Assembly: GCF_051014685.1 (NCBI RefSeq)
Contig: NW_027479483.1
Coordinates: 1 to 64,000 of the forward strand
Reading direction: 5' to 3'
Source: Ptiloglossa arizonensis
Taxonomy: Eukaryota; Arthropoda; Insecta; Hymenoptera; Colletidae
DNA length: 64,000 nucleotides
The notes below the pieces were generated by a model. That model was not told the origin of the DNA, made no database searches, and saw only the letters and a list, made by a program, of their open reading frames with translations. The position numbers and the translations under genes were made by a program. Of the stretch, positions 32,931-48,200 are shown one piece after another; position 1 is the first letter of the stretch; the number at the start of each line of letters is the position of its first letter.

Positions 32931-35900
32931 GTATAACGTATAACGTATAACGTATAACGTATAACGTATAACGTATAACGTATAACGTATAACGTATAAC
33001 GTATAACGTATAACGTATAACGTATAACGTATAACGTATAACGTATAACGTATAACGTATAACGTATAACGTATAACGTATAACGTATAACGTATAACGT
33101 ATAACGTATAACGTATAACGTATAACGTATAACGTATAACGTATAACGTATAACGTATAACGTATAACGTATAACGCATAACGTATAACGTATAACGTAT
33201 AACGTATAACGTATAACGTATAACGTATAACGTATAACGTATAACGTATAACGTATAACGTATAACGTATAATCCGTATAACCTATGACGTATAACGTAT
33301 AAATTATAACGTATAACGTATAACGTATAACGTACAACGTATAACGTACCACGTATAACGTATTACGAATAACCTATAACGTATGACGTATAACGTATAA
33401 CGTATAACGTATAACGTATAACGTATAACGTATAACGTATAACGTATAACGTATAACGTATAACGTATAACGTATAACGTATAACGTATAACGTATAACG
33501 TATAACGTATAACGTATAACGTATAACGCGTAACGTATAACGTATAACGTATAACGTATAACGTATAACGTATAAAGTATAACGTATAACGTATAACGTA
33601 TAACGTATAACGTACAACGTATAACGTATAACATGTAATGTATAACGTATAACGTATAACGAATAACATATAACGTATAACGTATAACGTACAACGTATA
33701 ACGTATAACGTATAACGTATAACGTATAACGTATAACGTATAACGTATAACGTACAACGTATAACGTACCACGTATAACGTATTACGAATAACCTATAAC
33801 GTATGACGTATAACGTATAACGTATAACGTATAACGCATAACGTATAACGTATAACGTATAACGTATAACGTATAACGTATAACGTATAACGTATAACGT
33901 ATAACGTATAACGTATAACGTATAACGTATAACGTATAATGTATAACGTATAACGTATAACGTATAACGTATAACGTATAACGTATAACGTATAACGTAT
34001 AACGTATAACGTATAACGTATAACGTATAACGTATAACGTATAACGTATAACGTATAACGTATAACGTATAACGTATAACGTATAACGTATAACGTATAA
34101 CGTATAACGTATAACGTATAACGTATAACGTATAACGTATAACGTATAACGTATAACGTATAACGTATAACGTATAACGTATAACGCATAACGTATAACG
34201 TATAACGTATAACGTATAACGTATAACGTATAACGTATAACGTATAACGTATAACGTATAACGTATAATCCGTATAACCTATGACGTATAACGTATAAAT
34301 TATAACGTATAACGTATAACGTATAACGTACAACGTATAACGTACCACGTATAACGTATTACGAATAACCTATAACGTATGACGTATAACGTATAACGTA
34401 TAACGTATAACGTATAACGTATAACGTATAACGTATAACGTATAACGTATAACGTATAACGTATAACGTATAACGTATAACGTATAACGTATAACGTATA
34501 ACGTATAACGTATAACGTATAACGCGTAACGTATAACGTATAACGTATAACGTATAACGTATAACGTATAAAGTATAACGTATAACGTATAACGTATAAC
34601 GTATAACGTACAACGTATAACGTATAACATGTAATGTATAACGTATAACGTATAACGAATAACATATAACGTATAACGTATAACGTACAACGTATAACGT
34701 ATAACGTATAACGTATAACGTATAACGTATAACGTATAACGTATAACGTACAACGTATAACGTACCACGTATAACGTATTACGAATAACCTATAACGTAT
34801 GACGTATAACGTATAACGTATAACGTATAACGCATAACGTATAACGTATAACGTATAACGTATAACGTATAACGTATAACGTATAACGTATAACGTATAA
34901 CGTATAACGTATAACGTATAACGTATAACGTATAACGTATAATGTATAACGTATAACGTATAACGTATAACGTATAACGTATAACGTATAACGTATAACG
35001 TATAACGTATAACGTATAACGTATAAAGTATAACGTATAACGTATAACGTATAACGTATAACGTACAACGTATAACGTATAACATGTAATGTATAACGTA
35101 TAACGTATAACGAATAACATGTAACGAATAACATATAACGTATAACGTATAACGTACAACGTATAACGTATAACGTATAACGTATAACGTATAACGTATA
35201 ACGTATAACGTATAACGTATAACGTATAACGTATAACGTATAACGTATAACGTATAACGTATAACGTACAACGTATAACGTACAACGTATAACGTACAAC
35301 GTATAACGTATAACGTATAACGTATAACGTATAACGTATAACGTATAACGTATAACGTATAACGTATAACGTATAACGTATAACGTATAACGTATAACGT
35401 ATAACGTATAACATGTAATGTATAACGTATAACGTATAACGTATAACGAATAACGTATAACGTATAACGTATCACGTATAACGTATTACGAATAACGTAT
35501 AACGTATGACGTATAACGTATAACGTATAACGTATAACGTATAACGTATAACGTATAACGTATAACATGTAATGTATAACGTATAACGTATAACGTATAA
35601 CGAATAACGTATAACGTATAACGTATAACGTACAACGTATAACGTATGACGTATAACGTATAACGTATAACGTATAACGTATAACGTATAACGTATAACA
35701 TGTAATGTATAACGTATAACGTATAACGTATAACGAATAACGTATAACGTATAACGTATCACGTATAACGTATAACGTATAACCTATAACGTACAACGTA
35801 TAACGTATAACATGTAATGTATAACGTATAACGTATAACGAATAACATATAACGTATAACGTATAACGTACAACGTATAACGTATAACGTATAACGTATA

Positions 35901-36540
35901 ACGTATAACGTATAACGTATAACGTATAACGTACAACGTATAACGTACCACGTATAACGTATTACGAATAACCTATAACGTATGACGTATAACGTATAAC
36001 GTATAACGTATAACGTATAACGTATAACGTATAACGTATAACGTATAACGTATAACGTATAACGTATAACGTATAACGTATAACGTATAACGTATAACGT
36101 ATAACGTATAACGTATAACGTATAACGTATAACGTATAACGTATAACGTATAACGTATAACGTATAACGTATAACGTATAACGTATAACGTATAAAGTAT
36201 AACGTATAACGTATAACGTATAACGTATAACGTATAACGTACAACGTATAACGTATAACATGTAATGTATAACGTATAACGTATAACGAATAACATATAA
36301 CGTATAACGTATAACGTACAACGTATAACGTATAACGTATAACGTATAACGTATAACGTATAACGTATAACGTATAACGTATAACGTATAACGTATAACG
36401 TATAACGTATAACGTATAACGTATAACGTATAACGTACAACGTATAACGTACAACGTAAAACGTACAACGTATAACGTATAACGTATAACGTATAACGTA
36501 TAACGTATAACGTATAACGTATAACGTATAACGTATAACG
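32931..36540. repeat. ACGTATA satellite, type C array (copy 1)
   Basis: Opens with long runs of perfect units, then type C variants: tataatccgtataacc (a 9-bp unit with two extra bases) near 33,272 and 34,268, gtataaattataacg just after each, gtaccacg followed by tattacgaataacc near 33,347, 33,767, 34,342, 34,762 and 35,946, and aacatgtaatg near 33,630, 34,626, 35,080, 35,410, 35,565, 35,698, 35,810 and 36,258. The last several of these are 112-154 bp apart, always multiples of 7. Each 9-bp unit shifts the register by two. No gene is visible. Confidence 0.85.
33272..35263. repeat. Tandem pair of 996-bp higher-order repeats in type C
   Basis: The 9-bp variant unit occurs at 33,272 and 34,268, and the markers that follow (gtataaattataacg, gtaccacg, gcgtaacg, aacatgtaatg) repeat at the same 996-bp displacement. 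996 is 142 units plus 2, so the odd two bases come from the inserted dinucleotide. The second copy gains one extra unit near 34,940 and then diverges (aaagtataacg near 35,027), so the second end is approximate. Confidence 0.75.
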
Positions 36541-39500
36541 TATAACGTATAACGTATAACGTATAACATATAACGTATAACGTATAACGTATAACGTATA
36601 ACGTATAACGAATAGCGTATAGGGTATAACGTATAACGTATAACGTATAACGTATAAAGTATAACGTATAACGTATAACGTATAACGTATAACGTATAAC
36701 GTATAACGTATAACGTATAACGTATAACGTATAACGTATAACGTATAACGTATAACTTGTAACGTATAACGTATAACGTACAACGTATAACGTATAACGT
36801 ATAACGTATAACGTATAACGTATAACGTATAACGTATAACGTATAACGTATAACGTATAACGTATAACGTATAACGTATAACGTATAACGTATAACGTAT
36901 AACGTATAACGTATAACGTATAACGTATAACGTATAACGTATAACGTATAACGTATAACGTATAACGCATAACGTCTAACGTATGACGTATCACGTATAA
37001 GGTATGACCTATAACGTATAACGTATAACGTATAACGTATAACGTATAACGTATAGTGAATAACGTATAACGTGTAACGTAAAGCGCATAACGTATCACG
37101 TATAACGTATAACGTATAACGTATAACGTATAACGTATAACGTATAACGTATAACATATAACGTATAACGTATAACGTATAACGTATAACGTATAACGTA
37201 TAACGTATAACGTATAACGTATAACGTATAACGTATAACGTATAACGTATAACGTATAACGTATAACGCATAACGTCTAACGTATGACGTATCACGTATA
37301 AGGTATGACCTATAACGTATAACGTATAACGTAAAACGTATGACGTATTACATATTACGTATAACGTATAACGTATAACGTATAACGTATAACGTATAAC
37401 GTATAACGTATAACGTATAACGTATAACGTATAACGTATAACGTATAACGTATAACGTATAACGTATAACGTATAACGTATAACGTATAACGTATAACGT
37501 ATAACGTATAACGTATAACGTATAACGTATAACGTATAACGTATAACGTATAACGTATAACGTATAACGTATAACGTATAACGTATAACGTATAACGCAT
37601 AAGGTCTAACGTATGACGTATCACGTATAAGGTATGACCTATAACGTATAACGTATAACGTATAACGTATAACGAATAGCGTATAGGGTATAACGTATAA
37701 CGTATAACGTATAACGTATAAAGTATAACGTATAACGTATAACGTATAACGTATAACGTATAACGTATAACGTATAACGTATAACGTATAACGTATAACG
37801 TATAACGTATAACGTATAACTTGTAACGTATAACGTATAACGTACAACGTATAACGTATAACGTATAACGTATAACGTATAACGTATAACGTATAACGTA
37901 TAACGTATAACGTATAACGTATAACGTATAACGTATAACGTATAACGTATAACGTATAACGTATAACGTATAACGTATAACGTATAACGTATAACGTATA
38001 ACGTATAACGTATAACGCATAACGTCTAACGTATGACGTATCACGTATAAGGTATGACCTATAACGTATAACGTATAACGTATAACGTATAACGTATAAC
38101 GTATAGTGAATAACGTATAACGTGTAACGTAAAGCGCATAACGTATCACGTATAACGTATAACGTATAACGTATAACGTATAACGTATAACGTATAACGT
38201 ATAACATATAACGTATAACGTATAACGTATAACGTATAACGTATAACGTATAACGTATAACGTATAACGTATAACGTATAACGTATAACGTATAACGTAT
38301 AACGTATAACGTATAACGCATAACGTCTAACGTATGACGTATCACGTATAAGGTATGACCTATAACGTATAACGTATAACGTAAAACGTATGACGTATTA
38401 CATATTACGTATAACGTATAACGTATAACGTATAACGTATAACGTATAACGTATAACGTATAACGTATAACGTATAACGTATAACGTATAACGTATAACG
38501 TATAACGTATAACGTATAACGTATAACGTATAACGTATAACGTATAACGCATAACGTCTAACGTATGACGTATCACGTATAAGGTATGACCTATAACGTA
38601 TAACGTATAACGTATAACGTATAACGAATAGCGTTTAGGGTATAACGTATAACGTATAACGTATAACGTATAAAGTATAGCGTATAACGTATAACGTATA
38701 ACGTATAACGTATAACGTATAACGTATAACGTATAACGTATAACGTATAACGTATAACGTATAACGTATAACGTATAACGTATAACGTATAACGTATAAC
38801 GTATAACGTATAACGTATAACGTATAACGTATAACGTATAACGTATAACGTATAACGTATAACGTATAACGTATAACGTATAACGTATAACGTATAACGT
38901 AAAACGTATGACGTATTACATATTACGTATAACGTATAACGTATAACGTATAACGTATAACGTATAACGTATAACGTATAACGTATAACGTATAACGTAT
39001 AACCTATAACGTATAACGTATAACGTATAACGTATAACGTATAACGTATAACGTATAACGTATAACGTATAACGTATAGGGTATAACGTATAACGTATAC
39101 CGTATAAAGTATAACGTATAACGTATAACGTATTACGTATAACGTATAACGTATAACGTATAACGTATAACGTGTAACGTATAACGTATAACGTATAACG
39201 TATAACGTATAACGTATAACGTATAACGTATAACGTATAACGTATAACGTATAACGTATAACGTATAACGTATAACGTATAACGTATAACGTATAACGTA
39301 AAACGTATGACGTATTACATATTACGTATAACGTATAACGTATAACGTATAACGTATAACGTATAACGTATAACGTATAACGTATAACGTATAACGTATA
39401 ACGTATAACGTATAACGTATAACGTATAACGTATAACGTATAACGTATAACGCATAACGTCTAACGTATGACGTATCACGTATAAGGTATGGCCTATAAC

Positions 39501-40828
39501 GTATAACGTATAACGTATAACGTATAACGAATAGCGTTTAGGGTATAACGTATAACGTATAACGTATAACGTATAAAGTATAGCGTATAACGTATAACGT
39601 ATAACGTATAACGTATAACGTATAACGTATAACGTATAACGTATAACGTATAACGTATAACGTATAACGTATAACGTATAACGTATAACGTATAACGTAT
39701 AACGTATAACGTATAACGTATAACGTATAACGTATAACGTATAACGCATAACGTCTAACGTATGACGTATCACGTATAAGGTATGACCTATAACGTATAA
39801 CGTATAACGTATAACGTATAACGAATAGCGTATAGGGTATAACGTATAACGTATAACGTATAACGTATAAAGTATAACGTATAACGTATAACGTATAACG
39901 TATAACGTATAACGTATAACGTATAACGTATAACGTATAACGTATAACGTATAACGTATAACGTATAACGTATAACGTATAACTTGTAACGTATAACGTA
40001 TAACGTACAACGTATAACGTATAACGTATAACGTATAACGTATAACGTATAACGTATAACGTATAACGTATAACGTATAACGTATAACGTATAACGTATA
40101 ACGTATAACGTATAACGTATAACGTATAACGTATAACGTATAACGTATAACGTATAACGTATAACGCATAACGTCTAACGTATGACGTATCACGTATAAG
40201 GTATGACCTATAACGTATAACGTATAACGTATAACGTATAACGTATAACGTATAACGTATAACGTATAACGTATAACGTATAGCGTATAACGTATATCGT
40301 ATAACGTATAACGTATAACGTATAACGTATAACGTATAACGTATAACGCATAACGTCTAACGTATGACGTATCACGTATAAGGTATGACCTATAACGTAT
40401 AACGTATAACGTATAACGTATAACGAATAGCGTATAGGGTATAACGTATAACGTATAACGTATAACGTATAAAGTATAACGTATAACGTATAACGTATAA
40501 CGTATAACGTATAACGTATAACGTATAACATATAACGTATAACGTATAACGTATAACGTATAACTTGTAACGTATAACGTATAACGTATAACGTATAACG
40601 TATAACGTATAACGTATAACGTATACCGTATAACGTATAACGTATAACGTATAACGTATAACGTATAACGTATAACGTATAACGTATAACGTATAACGTA
40701 TAACGTATAACGTATAACGTATAACGTATAACGTATAACGTATAACGTATAACGTATAACGTATAACGTATAACGTAGAACGTATAACGTATAACGTATA
40801 AAGTATAACGTATAACGTACAACGTATA
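36541..40828. repeat. ACGTATA satellite, type A array (copy 2)
   Basis: Type A modules return: gaatagcgtataggg near 36,609, aacttgtaacg near 36,755, cgcataacgtctaacg near 36,966, 37,268, 37,597 (as cataaggtctaacg), 38,017, 38,319 and 38,549, gtatagtgaataacg near 37,051 and 38,101, and cgtatgacgtattaca near 37,339, 38,389, 38,907 and 39,306. Order and spacing resemble about 8.5-13 kb. For example, the tagtg mark at 8,966 and 37,054 is displaced by 28,088 bp. The register is shifted by four relative to the first type A array, as expected from two intervening 2-bp insertions. No gene is visible. Confidence 0.85.
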
Positions 40829-42257
40829 ACGTACCACGTATAACGTATTACGAATAACCTATAACGTATGACGTATAACGTATAACGTATAACGTATAAC
40901 GTATAACGTATAACGTATAACGTATAACATATAACGTATAACGTATAACGTATAACGTATAACGTATAACGAATAGCGTATAGGGTATAACGTATAACGT
41001 ATAACGTATAACGTATAAAGTATAACGTATAACGTATAACGTATAACGTATAACGTATAACGTATAACGTATAACGTATAACGTATAACGTATAACGTAT
41101 AACGTATAACGTATAACTTGTAACGTATAACGTATAACGTACAACGTATAACGTATAACGTATAACGTATAACGTATAACGTATAACGTATAACGTATAA
41201 CGTATAACGTATAACGTATAACGTATAACGTATAACGTATAACGTATAACGTATAACGTATAACGTATAACGTATAACGTATAACGTATAACGTATAACG
41301 TATAACGTATAACGTATAACGTATAACGCATAACGTCTAACGTATGACGTATCACGTATAAGGTATGACCTATAACGTATAACGTATAACGTATAACATG
41401 TAATGTATAACGTATAACGTATAACGTATAACGAATAACGTATAACGTATAACGTATCACGTATAACGTATAACGTATAACCTATAACGTACAACGTATA
41501 ACGTATAACATGTAATGTATAACGTATAACGTATAACGAATAACATATAACGTATAACGTATAACGTACAACGTATAACGTATAACGTATAACGTATAAC
41601 GTATAACGTATAACGTATAACGTATAACGTACAACGTATAACGTACCACGTATAACGTATTACGAATAACCTATAACGTATGACGTATAACGTATAACGT
41701 ATAACGTATAACGTATAACGTATAACGTATAACGTATAACGTATAACGTATAACGTATAACGTATAACGTATAACGTATAACGTATAACGTATAACGTAT
41801 AACGTATAACGTATAACGTATAACGTATAACGTATAACGTATAACGTATAACGTATAACGTATAACGTATAACGTAAAACGTATGACGTATTACATATTA
41901 CGTATAACGTATAACGTATAACGTATAACGTATAACGTATAACGTATAACGTATAACGTATAACGTATAACGTATAACCTATAACGTATAACGTATAACG
42001 TATAACGTATAACGTATAACGTATAACGTATAACGTATAACGTATAGGGTATAACGTATAACGTATACCGTATAAAGTATAACGTATAACGTATAACGTA
42101 TAACGTATAACGTATAACGTATAACGTATAACGTATAACGTATAACGTGTAACGTATAACGTATAACGTATAACGTATAACGTATAACGTATAACGTATA
42201 ACGTATAACGTATAACGTATAACGTATAACGTATAACGTATAACGTATAACGTATAA
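40829..42257. repeat. Mosaic of type A and type C satellite
   Basis: Type C marks (gtaccacg near 40,830 and 41,645; tattacgaataacc; aacatgtaatg near 41,397 and 41,506) alternate with type A marks (gaatagcgtataggg near 40,973; aacttgtaacg near 41,115; cgcataacgtctaacg near 41,328; cgtatgacgtattaca near 41,881). At the first switch a type A run reaches gtacaacgt, which in pure type A continues into gtatcg (as at 14,640) but here continues into type C. The string around aacatataacg and gaatagcgtataggg at 40,927-40,985 matches that at 36,566-36,620, so a C-to-A junction itself has been duplicated. No gene is visible. Confidence 0.75.
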
Positions 42258-45200
42258 CCCATAACGTATAACGCCTAGCGTGTAACGAAGAACGTATAAC
42301 GAATAACGTATAACCAATAACGTATAACGTATTACGTGAAACCTATAACGTCTAACGTATAACGTATAACATATATCTTATAACGTATAACGTATAACGT
42401 ATAACGTATAACGTGTAACGAAGAACGTATAACGAATAACGTGTAACGTATAATGTATAACGTATAACGTATAACGTAAAACGTATAACGTATAACGTAT
42501 AAGGTATAACGTATAACGTATAACGTATAACGTATGACTTATAACGTATGACTTATAACGTATAACGTATAACGCATAACGTATAACGTATAACGCACAA
42601 CGTATAACGCACAACGTATAACGTATAACGTATAACGTATAACGTATAACGTATAACGTATAACGTATAACGTATAACGTATAACGTATAACGTATAACG
42701 TATAACGTATAACGTATAACGTATAACATATATCGTATAACGTATAACGTATAACGTATAACGTATAACGTATAACGTGTAACGAAGAACGTATAACGAA
42801 TAACGTGTAACGTATAATGTATAACGTATAACGTATAACGTATAACGTATAACGTATATGGTATAACGTATAACCTGTAACGAAGAAAGTATAACGAATA
42901 ACGTAAAACGTAAGGCGTATTACATATTACGTATAACGTATAACGTATAACGTATAACCTATGACGTATAACGTATAATTAATAACGTAAAACGTATAAC
43001 GTATAACGTATAACGTATAACGTATAACGTATAACGTATAACGTATAACGTATAACGTATAACGTATAACGTATAACGTATAACGTATAACCCATAACGT
43101 ATAACGCCTAGCGTGTAACGAAGGACGTATAACGAATAACGTATAACCAATAACGTATAACGTATTACGTGAAACCTATAACGTCTAACGTATAACGTAT
43201 AACATATATCGTATAACGTATAACGTATAACGTATAACGTATAACGTATAACGTATAACGTGTAACGAAGAACGTATAACGAATAACGTGTAACGTATAA
43301 TGTATAACGTATAACGTATAACGTAAAACGTATAACGTATAATGTATAACGTATAACGTAAAACGCATGACGTATTACATATTACGTATATCGTATAACG
43401 TATAACGTATAACGTATAACGTATATCGTCTGACGTGTAACGTATAACGTATGACGTATATCGTATAACGTATAACGTATAACGTATAACGTATAACGTA
43501 TAACGTGTAACGAAGGACCTATAACGTATAACGTATAACGTATAACGTATAACGTATAACGTATAACGTGTAACGAAGGACGTATAACGAATAACGTGTA
43601 ACGTATAACGTATAACGTATAACGTATAACGTATATCGTCTGACGTGTAACGTATAACGTATAACGTATAACGTATAACGTATATCGTATAACGTATAAC
43701 GTATAACGTGTAACCTATAACGTCTAACGTATAACGTATAACATATATCGTATAACGTATAACGTATAACGTATAACGTATAACGTATAACGTGTAACGA
43801 AGAACGAATAACTTTTAACGTATAACGTATAACGTATAACGTATAACGTATAACGTAAAACGTATAACGTATAATGTATAACATATAACGTAAAACGCAT
43901 GACGTATTACATATTACGCATATCGTATAACGTATAACGTATAACGTATAACGTATGTCGTCTGACGTGTAACGTATAACGTATAACGTATATCGTATAA
44001 CGTATAACGTATAACGTATAACGTATAACGTATAACGTATAACGTATAACGTATAGCGTATAACGTATAAGGCATGACCTATAACGTATAACGTATAACG
44101 TATAACGTATAACGTATAACGTATAACGTATAACGTATAACGTATAACGTATAACGTATAACGTATAACGTATAACGTATAACGTATAACGTATAACGTA
44201 TAACGTATAACGTATAACGTATAACGTATAACGTATAACGTATAATGTATAACGTATAACGTATAACGCATAACGTAGAACGTATAACGTATAACGAAGA
44301 ACGTATAACGAATAACGTATAACGTACAACGTATAACGTATAAAGTATAACGTATAACGAATAACGTATAACGCATAACGTTTAACGTATAACGTATAAC
44401 GTATAACGTATAACGTATATGGTATAACGAATAACCTGTAACGAAGAAAGTATAACGAATAACGTAAAACGTAAGGCGTAATACATATTACGTATAACGT
44501 ATAACGTATAACGTATAACCTATGACGTACAACGTATAATGTATAACGTAAAACGTATGACGTATAACGTATAACGTATTACGTGAAACCTATAACGTCT
44601 AACGTATAACGTATAACATATATCGTATAACGTATAACGTATAACGTATAACGTATAACGTATAACGTATAACGTATAAGGTGTAACGAAGAACGTATAA
44701 CTTATAACGTATAACGCATAACGTATAACGTATAACGCATAACGTATAACGTATAACGTATAACGTATAACGTATAACGTATAACGTATAACGTATAACG
44801 TATAACGTATAACGTATATCGTATAACGTATAACGTATAACGTGTAACGTATAACGTATAACGTATAACGTATAACGTATAACGTATAACGTATAACGTA
44901 AAACGTATAACGTATAACGTATAACGTATAACGTATAACGTATAACGTATAACGTATAACGTATAACGTATAACGTATAACGTATAACGTATAACGTATA
45001 ACCCATAACGTATAACGCCTAGCGTGTAACGAAGAACGTATAACGAATAACGTGTAACGTATAATGTATAACGTATAACGTATAACGTAAAACGTATAAC
45101 GTATAATGTATAACGTATAACGTAAAACGCATGACGTATTACATATTACGTATATCATATAACGTATAACGTATAACGTATAACGTATATCGTCTGACGT

Positions 45201-48200
45201 GTAACGTATAACGTATGACGTATATCGTATAACGTATAACGTATAACGTATAACGTATAACGTATAACGTGTAACGAAGGACGTATAACGTATAACGTAT
45301 AACGTATAACGTATAACGTATAACGTATAACGTGTAACGAAGGACGTATAACGAATAACGTGTAACGTATAACGTATAACGTATAACGTATAACGTATAT
45401 CGTCTGACGTGTAACGTATAACGTATAACGTATAACGTATAACGTATATCGTATAACGTATAACGTATAACGTGTAACCTATAACGTCTAACGTATAACG
45501 TATAACATATATCGTATAACGTATAACGTATAACGTATAACGTATAACGTGTAACGAAGAACGTATAACGAATAACGTTTAACGTATAACGTATAACGTA
45601 TAACGTATAACGTATAACGTATAACGTATAACGTATAACGTATAACGTATAACGTATAACGTATGACTTATAACGTATGACTTATAACGTATAGCGTATA
45701 ACGCATAACGTATAACGTATAACGCACAACGTATAACGCACAACGTATAACGTATAACGTATAACGTATAACGTATAACGTATAACGTATAACGTATAAC
45801 GTATAACGTATAACGTATAACGTATAACGTATAACGTATAACGTATAACATATATCGTATAACGTATAACGTATAACGTATAACGTATAACGTATAACGT
45901 GTAACGAAGAACGTATAACGAATAACGTGTAACGTATAATGTATAACGTATAACGTATAACGTATAACGTATAACGTATATGGTATAACGTATAACCTGT
46001 AACGAAGAAAGTATAACGAATAACGTAAAACGTAAGGCGTATTACATATTACGTATAACGTATAACGTATAACGTATAACCTATGACGTATAACGTATAA
46101 TTAATAACGTAAAACGTATAACGTATAACGTATAACGTATAACGTATAACGTATAACGTATAACGTATAACGTATAACGTATAACGTATAAGGTATAACC
46201 CATAACGTATAACGCCTAGCGTGTAACGAAGGACGTATAACGAATAACGTATAACCAATAACGTATAACGTATTACGTGAAACCTATAACGTCTAACGTA
46301 TAACGTATAACATATATCGTATAACGTATAACGTATAACGTATAACGTATAACGTATAACGTATAACGTGTAACGAAGAACGTATAACGAATAACGTGTA
46401 ACGTATAATGTATAACGTATAACGTATAACGTAAAACGTATAACGTATAATGTATAACGTATAACGTAAAACGCATGACGTATTACATATTACGTATATC
46501 GTATAACGTATAACGTATAACGTATAACGTATATCGTCTGACGTGTAACATATAACGTATGACGTATATCGTATAACGTATAACGTATAACGTATAACGT
46601 ATAACGTATAACGTGTAACGAAGGACCTATAACGTATAACGTATAACGTATAACGTATAACGTATAACGTATAACGTGTAACGAAGGACGTATAACGAAT
46701 AACGTGTAACGTATAACGTATAACGTATAACGTATAACGTATATCGTCTGACGTGTAACGTATAACGTATAACGTATAACGTATAACGTATAACGTATAT
46801 CGTATAACGTATAACGTATAACGTGTAACCTATAACGTCTAACGTATAACGTATAACATATATCGTATAACGTATAACGTATAACGTATAACGTATAACG
46901 TGTAACGAAGAACGTATAACGAATAACTTTTAACGTATAACGTATAACGTATAACGTATAACGTATAACGTAAAACGTATAACGTATAATGTATAACATA
47001 TAACGTAAAACGCATGACGTATTACATATTACGTATATCGTATAACGTATAACGTATAACGTATAACGTATGTCGTCTGACGTGTAACGTATAACGTATA
47101 ACGTATATCGTATAACGTATAACGTATAACGTATAACGTATATCGTATAACGTATAACGTATAACGTGTAACCTATAACGTCTAACGTATAACGTATAAC
47201 ATATATCGTATAACGTATAACGTATAACGTATAACGTATAACGTGTAACGAAGAACGTATAACGAATAACTTTTAACGTATAACGTATAACGTATAACGT
47301 ATAACGTATAACGTATAACGTATAACGTATAACATATATCGTATAACGTATAACGTATAACGTATAACGTATAACGTATAACGTGTAACGAAGAACGTAT
47401 AACGAATAACGTGTAACGTATAATGTATAACGTATAACGTATAACGTATAACGTATAACGTATATGGTATAACGTATAACCTGTAACGAAGAAAGTATAA
47501 CGAATAACGTAAAACGTAAGGCGTATTACATATTACGTATAACGTATAACGTATAACGTATAACCTATGACGTATAACGTATAATTAATAACGTAAAACG
47601 TATAACGTATAACGTATAACGTATAACGTATAACGTATAACGTATAACGTATAACGTATAACGTATAACGTATAACGTATAACGTATAACCCATAACGTA
47701 TAACGCCTAGCGTGTAACGAAGGACGTATAACGAATAACGTATAACCAATAACGTATAACGTATTACGTGAAACCTATAACGTCTAACGTATAACGTTTA
47801 ACATATATCGTATAACGTATAACGTATAACGTATAACGTATAACGTATAACGTATAACGTATAACGTGTAACGAAGAACGTATAACGAATAACGTGTAAC
47901 GTATAATGTATAACGTATAACGTATAACGTAAAACGTATAACGTATAATGTATAACGTATAACGTAAAACGCATGACGTATTACATATTACGTATATCGT
48001 ATAACGTATAACGTATAACGTATAACGTATATCGTCTGACGTGTAAAATATAACGTATGACGTATATCGTATAACGTATAACGTATAACGTATAACGTAT
48101 AACGTATAACGTGTAACGAAGGACCTATAACGTATAACGTATAACGTATAACGTATAACGTATAACGTATAACGTGTAACGAAGGACGTATAACGAATAA

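Noticed and set aside
35973..38576. Minus-strand open frame of 867 codons, and the many other minus-strand frames of 60-600 codons made of a YTLYVIR heptapeptide
   Set aside because: The 7-mer TATACGT contains no stop trinucleotide in any cyclic position, and 7 is not a multiple of 3, so all three minus frames read the same heptapeptide without stops. Frame ends fall where substitutions create stops. There is no codon bias, start context or domain.
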